Shown piece after piece: positions 54,746-62,719 of a stretch of DNA of 64,000 nt (its first letter is position 1; the number at the start of each line of letters is the position of its first letter). The DNA comes from Sporosarcina sp. PTS2304 (GTDB taxonomy: Bacteria; Bacillota; Bacilli; Bacillales_A; Planococcaceae), in contig NZ_CP031230.1 of assembly GCF_003351785.1 (NCBI RefSeq), forward strand, positions 186,001-250,000. The letters run 5' to 3'. Under the pieces are notes generated by a model. The model had not been told where the DNA came from. It did not search any database and was given only the letters and a program-made list of their open reading frames with translations. The position numbers were made by a program, and so were the translations under genes.

Positions 54746-56651
54746 CGTCGTAAGAAATCGAAGGATTTACGCAGCATTTTTCATGGCGAGTGTTTTTTCA
54801 GTCATGGTGTTCTTTCTCTATTCGATGTTGCTGTTTCATCCATCGATTGAAAATACGTTTTTGAAAGAAATTTCGTCACTCGGAATGGGCATTGCTGAAG
54901 TTATTTTATTTATCTTCACGTTATTTTTCCTATTCTATTCGATGCGTTCTTTCTTGCAAGCGAGATCTAAAGAATTTGGTGTGTTGTTATTACTCGGGAT
55001 GGCGAGACGGCAATTGCATCGTCTGATCTTTATTGAAACGATGTTATTAGGATTTGCGTCAATCGTTACAGGGATTTTCATTGGATTTATGTTTTCGAAA
55101 TTTTTCTTTATGATCGTTAAAGCGATTGTGCAAATACCTGTCCTTCCGTTGTATTTATCGTGGAAACCTTTTGCGTTGACGATTGGAGCATTTTTAAGTT
55201 TATTTGCGATTATTTCCTATATTGCACCTGTTTTTATTCAACAAGGGAAAATTTCGGATTTACTTCATGGGGATATGGCTGTCGAATCGGTGTATTCGTA
55301 TTCGAAAAGCCGAGGGATCTTTGGCGTCATTTTATTGCTGGCTGCCTATGTTATGGCCACTTTCGTTTCCCGTTCGAGTATTATTAGTTTGTTCTTTTTG
55401 TTGCCCCCACTTGTTACGTTCGGTACGTATTTCTTCTTTGCGGATACATTACCGCTTATTTTACACGGTCTGCGCAGACGGAAACAGTTTTTTTGGCGTG
55501 ACTTCTGGATGATTTCAGTATCGGAAAGTATTGTGCGGTTAAAAGAAAATGCCCGTATGTTCTTCATCGTCACGATCGTTTCCACTATCGCATTCATGTC
55601 TGTAGGAATTCTTGCGTCATTAACATCTTTCGCTTCGCAATACCGTGAAGTGAATCCGCTGGGACTTGTCTATAAAAGTTTGCCGCATAATGAATTTGAA
55701 TACAATCATATTGCACAATTGACGACTGAGTTAGAACAGCAGAATCTTGATTATTGGGCTGTTCGATTCCGTGTGCTGGAGCAGCAGTCTTCCTACACAA
55801 AAAACAAAGTCAATATTGTAAAACTCGCAGACTTGAATGAATTGGCGATGACGTTTGGTGAGAAACCTTTACAGCTTGAACGGGGGCATGCGCTGTTCTT
55901 ACCAGCGAGCGCATCAGATGCTGGAAAATTAGCCAATCAATCTGTACAAACGGAACTGGCCGAAAGTAAAATGTCGCTCCATATCGAGGGGATTTATCCT
56001 TATCGGTTATTTCCGCCCAATGCGCTCGGTCTCAATACGATTGTCGTCAACCACTTGGATTTTGACAGAATGGATGAACTTACAGCCGGGCGTTCCTTAG
56101 CGTTTACATATTATGCTTTTAATATTGAGGAATGGCAAGAGACGCAAAATATCGGGCTCTCGATTAATTCCCAAGTGCTTGCTAGTATCGTTTTAGAAGG
56201 GAAGCCGCCTGTTCGGTTTGAGTTTGAGAATCCGGGATTGAATTACTCGCATATCCGTATGACTTTTTCATTGCTGTTGTTTATCGGACTATTGCTGGCG
56301 GGTGTGTTCTTTTTAGCGTCGGGTAGTTTTATTTACTTCCGGCTGTATACGTCGCTAAGTCATGATCGTAAACAGTATGCTGTGCTGCAGCGTATAGGGA
56401 TGACTGATCGGGAGTTTAAGAAAATCGTGAATCGTCAGTTGATTCCGCAGTTTTTCTTCCCATGGGGAGTGTCGTTTATCCACAGTGTTTTTGCTTTTTT
56501 GGCATTGCAAGTTATTTGGGATGCGTTGGCTGAGATTTCGATAGTGAGAGAGTTGACGCTTGTCTTACTTGGTTTTACGGTTATGCAGATTTTCTATTTT
56601 TATTTGATTCGCTGGCGTTATATTTCGCATATTAAGGCGCCTACTTCTTGA
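54717..56651 (+). CDS. bceB: BceB-type FtsX permease
   Basis: The 644-residue permease has about 10 membrane segments and one large extracellular loop (about residues 310-520), the drug/peptide-sensing feature of BceB. FtsX domains are near the N-terminus (LLLLGMARRQLHRLIFIETM) and C-terminus (YAVLQRIGMTDREFKKIVNRQLIPQFF). With BceA it frees lipid II-cycle intermediates from peptide antibiotics. The peptide recognised cannot be told from sequence. GGAGGGAATGTGA precedes the ATG. Repeat copies follow directly. Confidence 0.93.
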   Translation: MTFRQFAYRNVVRNRRIYAAFFMASVFSVMVFFLYSMLLFHPSIENTFLKEISSLGMGIAEVILFIFTLFFLFYSMRSFLQARSKEFGVLLLLGMARRQLHRLIFIETMLLGFASIVTGIFIGFMFSKFFFMIVKAIVQIPVLPLYLSWKPFALTIGAFLSLFAIISYIAPVFIQQGKISDLLHGDMAVESVYSYSKSRGIFGVILLLAAYVMATFVSRSSIISLFFLLPPLVTFGTYFFFADTLPLILHGLRRRKQFFWRDFWMISVSESIVRLKENARMFFIVTIVSTIAFMSVGILASLTSFASQYREVNPLGLVYKSLPHNEFEYNHIAQLTTELEQQNLDYWAVRFRVLEQQSSYTKNKVNIVKLADLNELAMTFGEKPLQLERGHALFLPASASDAGKLANQSVQTELAESKMSLHIEGIYPYRLFPPNALGLNTIVVNHLDFDRMDELTAGRSLAFTYYAFNIEEWQETQNIGLSINSQVLASIVLEGKPPVRFEFENPGLNYSHIRMTFSLLLFIGLLLAGVFFLASGSFIYFRLYTSLSHDRKQYAVLQRIGMTDREFKKIVNRQLIPQFFFPWGVSFIHSVFAFLALQVIWDALAEISIVRELTLVLLGFTVMQIFYFYLIRWRYISHIKAPTS

Positions 56652-56689
56652 GAGTGGTGGGAAGTCAGTTGGTGTTCGTTCAGAAGTTG

Positions 56690-56890
56690 GAGTGGGGTAA
56701 GTGAACTTCTCCGGTGCGGATCAGAAAAGTTGTGTACGTGTTAGGATTCTCCCTACAGAACCGGACGCTTTCCTGAGGGGGCGCGGCGGACTCGCCAGAA
56801 GTGCTTTGGCGATTACGCCTGTCGTCCTGATCCTCCAGGAGTCGCCGGTTCTTCCGGGAGAATCCTTGAATTAATGTTCGTAAGTCAGAT
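56690..56890 (+). repeat. Single B unit (B4)
   Basis: A complete B unit runs from AGGATTCTCCC (56743) to GGGAGAATCCT (to 56866), with the shoulder TTGTGTACGTG before and the GTCCAGAAG shoulder after. No linker or A unit is attached. Inner stems AACCGG/CCGGTT, CCTGAGG/CCTCCAGG and TCGCCA/TGGCGA are all intact. Confidence 0.88.
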
Positions 56891-57560
56891 GGTATTCGTC
56901 CAGAAGCTAGAGTGGTGTAAGTGACTTCTCCTTTGATGGTGTAGAAAAAGAGTGTACGTGCTAGGATTCTCCCTACAGAACCGGACGCTTTCCTGAGGGC
57001 ACGCGGCGGACCCCGCAAAAGAGCGCTGCGGGTTACGCCTGACGCGCTGATCCTCCAGGAGTCGCCGGTTCTTCCGGGAGAATCCTTGAGTTTGTGTCTG
57101 CAAGTCAGTTTGTGTTCGTCCAGAAATAGAGTGTGGTAAGTTCCGCTTCCTCGACAATGTGGGTGAAGCTTTAGATTGCCTGATTGAATGTATATAGGGT
57201 CACTTCTTTTTTCACTCAGTTCATCGAAGAAGTAATAGTAGCAGATAATACTTCACCGCTATCTAACTTCAAAAGCGGTCGCATGGTATCAGACAAGTCC
57301 ACTTGGTTTTCACCCCCTACAAAGAGTGATCAAACTGTCTTGCACACACAAAGTACGGCTTGGAGCTTACAGACGATCGACTCCGAGAGGTTCAGGAAAA
57401 GCCGTAGCGAAGGACGGCTTTTGCGAGTGAAGCGCAGCGAGAAGGAGCACATCTTTGCATTTGACAGGTGTAACTCGCAGCGCTTGACGGTCCACCGCGC
57501 CCCCTCCGGAAAGCGTATCGTCTGGAAGCGCAAGCCGTAAGACTCTTCAAGTTAGCCTTG
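56880..57560 (-). repeat. Composite repeat element, copy E4 (reverse orientation)
   Basis: Reading the + strand: a B unit from AGGATTCTCCC (56963) to GGGAGAATCCT (to 57086), the linker (about 57090-57330), then a reverse A unit from CAGACGAT (57370) to ATCGTCTG (to 57524) with the roughly 68-nt insertion (about 57396-57463). It is the mirror image of E1-E3. The B unit's inner hairpin is CCCGCA/TGCGGG, otherwise seen in A units, so modules have been exchanged. Confidence 0.87.
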
Positions 57561-57599
57561 CTCCATCTAATAAACGAACATAAAGTAGCACACAAGTCC

Positions 57600-57812
57600 A
57601 CGAAGTTTTCACCACCTACAAAGAGGTATCTAACTGTCTTGCACACGCTAAGTCCGGCTTGGAGCTTACAGACGATCGACTCCGAGAGGATAAGGACGAT
57701 AGGCGTAACCCGCAACGCACTTTTGCGGGGTCCGCCGCGTCCCCTCCGGAAAGCGTATCGTCTGGAAGCGCAAGCCGCCAAGATACTCCAAGTCAGCATC
57801 CCTCCATCCAAA
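57600..57812 (-). repeat. Single A unit (A5)
   Basis: An A unit in reverse orientation runs from CAGACGAT (57669) to ATCGTCTG (to 57764), with shoulders ACTGTCTTGCACACGC and GCGCAAGCCGCCAAGA. It has no insertion and no linker. Inner stem CCCGCAA/TTGCGGG is perfect. It lies upstream of tcyP. Confidence 0.87.
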
Positions 57813-57877
57813 TGCTATTATATTGCATTCAACAAGCTTGCTAACTATACTAACATTCTATTTACTTAAAAACATAC

Positions 57878-57906
57878 TTGACTAATAGGTATTAATGGGA
57901 TAATGT
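57878..57906 (+). promoter_or_regulatory. Candidate tcyP promoter
   Basis: TTGACT (57878-57883) is followed by GATAAT (57899-57904) with a 15-nt gap, or TAATGT with 17 nt, about 50 nt before the tcyP start. It is the only good match after the repeat. Confidence 0.45.
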
Positions 57907-57953
57907 ATGAATCATAGAAATTTTATAGTATGGCACAACTTAGGGAGGACAGG

Positions 57954-59348
57954 ATGATGAATACTTTTTTACTTATTTTGAATATTGCGGGGCTGTTATT
58001 GCTCGTCGGTTTGTTATATACAATGAATCGTAAAAAGATTTCATTTTCAAAACGTGTATTTACTGGGCTTGGGCTCGGGATTGGTTATGGACTTATTTTA
58101 CATTTTGCTTACGGAACAGAGTCTGAAATTCTTAAGCAGTCGATGCCGTGGTTTAATCTGATCGGGATCGGCTATGTTAAATTATTGCAGATGATTGTCA
58201 TGCCGCTTGTATTTATTTCGATTTTGGCGGCTTTTACGAAAGTGACGATCGGGAAGAACTTTGGGAAAATGGCGGGTACGATTTTGGGTATGCTCGTCGG
58301 GACAACTGCGATTGCTGCGGTGATAGGGATTTCGGTTACGCTGTTATTTGGACTGGATGCTTCTACTATTGTACAAGGGGAAGCAGAAGTGGCGCGTGGG
58401 GTTTCTATCGAAGCAAACTATGAAACTGTTGCAGATGTAACGTTACCTGAAAAGCTCATTGATTTACTACCGGCTAATCCTTTCTTAGATTTCACAGGAG
58501 CACGTCCGACTTCCACAATTGGAGTCGTGATTTTTGCGGCGTTCCTTGGATTTGCTTACTTGGCAATTACGAGAAGAGATGAAGAAAATGCGGTTACGGT
58601 GAAAAAAGGGATTGATGCGATTTACGCGTTGATCATGGGTGTTGTGCGAATCGTGCTACGTTTGACGCCGTATGGTATTTTAGCGATTATTGCTCGAACT
58701 GTAGCAACATCTGACTTTGCGGCAATTTACAGCCTTGGGAAGTTTGTGCTAGCTTCTTATGTCGCTCTACTAGTAATGTTTGGTATTCATTTACTCATTA
58801 TTACATTATCAGGGTTGAATCCTGTGACGTATGTGAAAAAAGTGGGGGAAGCGCTAATATTCGCTTTTACATCCCGTTCAAGTGCGGGGACGTTGCCGTT
58901 AACGATTCACGCACAAACAAACCGCTTAGGTGTTCCTGAAGGAATCGCAAACTTTTCCGGTTCATTCGGTTTATCCATCGGGCAAAACGGCTGTGCTGGT
59001 ATTTACCCGGCGATGCTTGCGGTTATGATCGCTCCGTCAGTTGGACAAAATCCACTTGATCCGACATTTTTACTAACATTAATTGCAATTGTAGCGGTTA
59101 GTTCATTTGGTGTGGCGGGTGTCGGAGGAGGCGCAACGTTTGCGGCCATTCTTGTCTTGTCAGCGCTCAATCTCCCTGTCGCACTTGCGGGATTATTGAT
59201 TTCTGTTGAACCATTGATTGACATGGGTCGTACAGCAGTCAATGTTAGTGGCTCGATTACAGCGGGTGTTACAACAGCTCGCGTAACTGGTGAACTCGAT
59301 ACAAATATGTACAATGAATCACTTGAAAAACAAACAGCAGAAGCGTAA
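57954..59348 (+). CDS. tcyP: L-cystine symporter TcyP
   Basis: The 464-residue sodium:dicarboxylate-symporter-type carrier has about 8-9 membrane helices and two re-entrant loops. Motifs include GYVKLLQMIVMPLVFISI, SRSSAGTLPLTIHAQ (serine-rich hairpin), SIGQNGCAGIYPAML and VGGGATFAAILVLSALNLP. These, and the N-terminal start NTFLLILNIAGLLLLVG, match TcyP-type cystine carriers. AGGGAGGA lies 5 nt before ATG 57954; ATG 57957 is equally possible. The gene is monocistronic with a strong terminator. Confidence 0.9.
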   Translation: MMNTFLLILNIAGLLLLVGLLYTMNRKKISFSKRVFTGLGLGIGYGLILHFAYGTESEILKQSMPWFNLIGIGYVKLLQMIVMPLVFISILAAFTKVTIGKNFGKMAGTILGMLVGTTAIAAVIGISVTLLFGLDASTIVQGEAEVARGVSIEANYETVADVTLPEKLIDLLPANPFLDFTGARPTSTIGVVIFAAFLGFAYLAITRRDEENAVTVKKGIDAIYALIMGVVRIVLRLTPYGILAIIARTVATSDFAAIYSLGKFVLASYVALLVMFGIHLLIITLSGLNPVTYVKKVGEALIFAFTSRSSAGTLPLTIHAQTNRLGVPEGIANFSGSFGLSIGQNGCAGIYPAMLAVMIAPSVGQNPLDPTFLLTLIAIVAVSSFGVAGVGGGATFAAILVLSALNLPVALAGLLISVEPLIDMGRTAVNVSGSITAGVTTARVTGELDTNMYNESLEKQTAEA

Positions 59349-59355
59349 TGTTTAA

Positions 59356-59400
59356 GAAATCCCGCAGAAGACAGCATCGTCTTCTGCGGGATTTTTTTGT
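59356..59400 (+). terminator. Terminator after tcyP
   Basis: AAATCCCGCAGAAGAC and GTCTTCTGCGGGATTT form a perfect stem with a 6-nt loop and T run. Confidence 0.95.
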
Positions 59401-59485
59401 ACAGTCCGCTATACCCGACAATGATAAGGAGAGCGCAGATCGTTAAAGAATTGTCTAATCCTTTCAGAAAACTTTCCGAAAACAG

Positions 59486-59514
59486 TTGCCAACTAAATAC
59501 TTTATCAGTATAAT
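59486..59514 (+). promoter_or_regulatory. Sigma-A promoter of the acyl-CoA ligase gene
   Basis: TTGCCA (59486-59491) and TATAAT (59509-59514) are spaced by 17 nt, the optimal distance; the predicted start of transcription is near 59521, just before the FadR-like palindrome. Confidence 0.7.
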
Positions 59515-59526
59515 GAATGAAATACT

Positions 59527-59544
59527 GAATGGTGACTCATTCAT
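59527..59544 (+). promoter_or_regulatory. FadR-like operator
   Basis: TGAATG-GTGACT-CATTCA is an 18-bp site with perfect arms. The arms and spacing match the Bacillus FadR box (TGAATGA-N4-TCATTCA). It lies just downstream of the promoter of a fatty-acyl-CoA ligase gene, a known FadR target class, so repression released by long-chain acyl-CoA is likely. Confidence 0.75.
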
Positions 59545-59563
59545 TACATAGGGAGATGAAAGT

Positions 59564-61117
59564 ATGAATTTAGTTTCTAGCGTTCACGACACTGCCCAGA
59601 CAAACCCCGAAAAAATAGCCTATCGTTTTATGGGACAGGATACTACCTACGCGGAGTTTGACCGATCCGTTTCGATATTTGCTTCAGCACTTAAGGGATT
59701 AGGAGTGAAAGAAGGAGATAAGGTAGCTTTTTTGCTCGGGAACACACCACATTATTTAATTTCATTGTATGCTACGATGAGAATCGGAGCGACGGCTGTG
59801 CCGATCAATCCATTATATACTCCTGACGAAATATCTTTTATTTTGGAAAACAGCGATGCCAAAGCGGTCATTGCACTCGATCAGTTATTACCGCTCGTTG
59901 AAGTAGCGAGTCAAGCGTTTCCGACTATTGAAAACTATATCATTTGTGAAATGAGTGCGGACGTTGGCGAGAAGCTGGCCGCTCTATCAGACTCTGTGCA
60001 AGTGAAAGTACATCCGTTTACCAAACTTATGAAGCAATCAACACCAGTAGTAGAAATGCCGACAATTGACGAAAATGAAAGCGCTATCATATTATACACA
60101 TCCGGTACAACGGGACATCCAAAAGGAGCGATGTTAACGCATAAAAATATTTACTCGAATGCGCGTGACGTCGGAAATTACTTAGGTTTTTCAGCAGATG
60201 ACCGGATCGTAGCAACACTTCCGCTATTCCACGTGTTTGCGTTAACTGTCGTTGCGAATGCCCCGTTGCTAAAAGGTGCAACCATATTACTTGAGCCGCG
60301 CTTTAGCCCGGGAGACATATTCACATTGATTCGCGAACAAAAAGCAACGGTATTTGCGGGAGTTCCGACGATGTACAACTTCCTCTATCAGTACCCTGAA
60401 GGGAAAACAGAAGACTTTGAAACGATTCGATTGTCTATCTCAGGCGGCTCGTCGTTGCCGGTTTCTTTATTGCATGATTTTGAAGAGAAGTATCAAGTTC
60501 GCGTATCGGAAGGGTACGGCTTATCCGAAGCATCGCCCGTCACTTGTTTCAATCCGCTAGATCGGGAGCGTGTACCCGGATCAATTGGAACGAATATTAT
60601 GAATGTGGAAAATAAAGTCGTCAACGAAATGGGCGAAGAACTTCCTAATAATGAAGTGGGAGAATTAATCGTTCGTGGACCGAATGTTATGAAAGGCTAT
60701 TATAAGCAACCGGAAGAAACGGCCGCTGCAATACGGGATGGCTGGCTCTATACAGGGGATCTTGCACGGCGAGATGAAAACGGTTACTTTTATATCGTAG
60801 ATCGCAAGAAAGACTTGGTCATCGTCGGTGGATTCAACGTCTATCCTCGTGAAGTGGAGGAAGTTTTATTTAGTCACCGGGAGATTGTGGAAGCTGCGGT
60901 AGTAGGAGTACCTGACGCGAACTTCGGCGAAGAAGTTCATGCGTATGTAGTGCTTACAGAAGGTTCGGAAGCGACAGAACAATCGTTACAAGAATTTTGT
61001 GCAAAACGTCTTGTAAAATATAAAGTGCCTAAACATATTGAGTTTTTAGATGAACTTCCGAAAAATACGACAGGTAAAATTTTACGTCGTTCGTTGAAAA
61101 ATCATGTGAATAGCTAA
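59564..61117 (+). CDS. lcfB: Long-chain fatty-acid-CoA ligase (LcfB/YhfL-like)
   Basis: The 517-residue ANL-family enzyme activates fatty acids to acyl-AMP, then acyl-CoA, for beta-oxidation. Motifs are the P-loop YTSGTTGHPKGAMLTH, GYGLSEASPVT, GWLYTGDLARRDENGYFYIVDRKKDLVI and the catalytic lysine in LPKNTTGKILRRSL. Position after lplJ in the same broad region as in B. subtilis (yhfJ, yhfL) favours LcfB. GGGAGATGA precedes the ATG. Confidence 0.92.
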   Translation: MNLVSSVHDTAQTNPEKIAYRFMGQDTTYAEFDRSVSIFASALKGLGVKEGDKVAFLLGNTPHYLISLYATMRIGATAVPINPLYTPDEISFILENSDAKAVIALDQLLPLVEVASQAFPTIENYIICEMSADVGEKLAALSDSVQVKVHPFTKLMKQSTPVVEMPTIDENESAIILYTSGTTGHPKGAMLTHKNIYSNARDVGNYLGFSADDRIVATLPLFHVFALTVVANAPLLKGATILLEPRFSPGDIFTLIREQKATVFAGVPTMYNFLYQYPEGKTEDFETIRLSISGGSSLPVSLLHDFEEKYQVRVSEGYGLSEASPVTCFNPLDRERVPGSIGTNIMNVENKVVNEMGEELPNNEVGELIVRGPNVMKGYYKQPEETAAAIRDGWLYTGDLARRDENGYFYIVDRKKDLVIVGGFNVYPREVEEVLFSHREIVEAAVVGVPDANFGEEVHAYVVLTEGSEATEQSLQEFCAKRLVKYKVPKHIEFLDELPKNTTGKILRRSLKNHVNS

Positions 61118-61130
61118 TAAATTAGTTTAA

Positions 61131-61177
61131 TAAGAGTGATTCCTTGTCGAATGTTGACGAGGAATCACTCTTTTTTA
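61131..61177 (+). terminator. Terminator after lcfB
   Basis: AAGAGTGATTCCT and AGGAATCACTCTT arms around a 15-nt loop with an inner TGTCGA/TTGACG pairing, then TTTTT. Confidence 0.92.
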
Positions 61178-61299
61178 TCGGAATAGTATACCGTATGTAA
61201 GGAGTCAAGAACTCTCTTGCGGGCCTATCACAAGAATAATTGCCAAACTCCCCGCATCCTTGGTATGGTTGAAGTAGAAGAACAGACGGGAGGAATTGG

Positions 61300-62622
61300 A
61301 TGAGTAAAAGCCCGGTAACGATAGAAGATATGTTTGAAACAAAATCAATAACGAATCCTGTACTGGCTCCGGATGACAAAGGAGCAGTTTTCATAGTGAC
61401 GGAATTGAATGAACAAGACAACAACTATTATTCGGCCATTCATTACGTGAACTTGGAGACGAAGAGCGTCACGCAATGGACGTTCGGCAAACAAAAAGTC
61501 AGCTCACCGAAATGGTCGGCAGACGGTCAGATGGTAGCATTTCTGTCCAATCGTACAGAAACAAACCAATTGTACGTCCTAAAAGTAACTGGTGGAGAAG
61601 CCCGTCAGTTGACAGATGTAAAACATAGCATTGATTCGTTTGAATGGTCACCGTGCGGACAGAAAATTTGGTGTAGTGGGACAGTGAAATTTGGTGAAAC
61701 ATTCGCATCTACAGAACAGGCAGAAGACAAGTTCTCACAGTCGATCCGCATCACACGGATGAAATATGAAGCGGATCGAATCGGCGTAGTGCCGCAAGAC
61801 GAATGGACACAAATTGGCTGGGTGGATCTAGCGACTGAGAACATCACCGACTTTACTACGGAACCGTTTCACCATTCATTAGAAGCGGTGTCGTCTGATG
61901 GTAAACAGCTTGTAATGGGAGTCAACCGCGCGGAACATGATGATCATGATGTGAGCACCCCGCTCATTTTAGTGGATATCGAAACCAAAGATGAGATGAT
62001 ATTATGTGATGCACAAGGCTATGTTGGTCAAGTCCACTTTTCCAAAGATGACCGGTATATCGCCTATGTCGGATCTGATTTGACGCATATAAATGCTACG
62101 CAAGCAGATGTATTTGTATACGATGAAGCAGACGGGCTGACGATGAATATGACAGCGGCTCTCGATGCACCTGTTGGGAATGAGAGTATTGCCGTTCACT
62201 TACAGCAAGCAGCAGCGCCCGGTGTAGTATGGACGGAAGATGAACAGCTGTACTTTCAACTGTCTGTTATGGGAGATGTCCGGTTATACGCGGCCACGCT
62301 TGACGGTGCTATGTATCCTGCGACAGGAGAAGATGAGCATGTGTATGGATATGATGTATCGTCCACTGGAGAGTTTGCGCTATTGACAGTGAGTACACCG
62401 ACACATCCAGGCGAATTATATTACCAGACGATCGCGACGGGTGAACGAATCGCACTTACTTCATTGAATGAACGATGGTTGAACAAAGCGAAGCCGGACA
62501 CTTTTCATTATTCAAACAGCGAAATAGATTTGGAGGGGTGGCTCATGCGGCCGACAGAGTATGATGAAAACACCGATTATCCAGTAAAAGAAATTATCGG
62601 GTGGTTTGAACGCTATCTTTAA
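61300..62622 (+). pseudogene. S9 (prolyl-oligopeptidase) family peptidase lacking its catalytic domain
   Basis: The 440-residue product covers the beta-propeller half of an S9C acylaminoacyl-peptidase/YuxL-like protein, with blade repeats such as SSPKWSADGQMVAFLSNR and DSFEWSPCGQKIW. The hydrolase half is almost absent. After DLEGWLMRPTEY, which normally opens that domain, the sequence passes within about 8 residues to VKEIIGWFERYL, which looks like the extreme C-terminus of the family. Full-length members have about 650-700 residues, so roughly 220-250 residues appear deleted in frame, including the GxSxGG serine, Asp and His. It could be a decaying gene or a propeller-only remnant. The frame, start (ATG with GGGAGGAAT) and stop are otherwise intact. 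Confidence 0.8.
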
Positions 62623-62719
62623 TGTAAGATAGAAGACGTACACAATTTGTCCACACTTGGCGAATCATGTATAGTAAGTACTAGTAAATGAAAAAATATT
62701 TGAGAAGAGGTTCTGCGTG

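Noticed and set aside
57184-57540. 118-residue ORF across the E4 linker and A unit, with a similar one at 50191-50427
   Set aside because: Linker copies differ by indels not divisible by three, and the frames then run through the structured unit; not a conserved protein.
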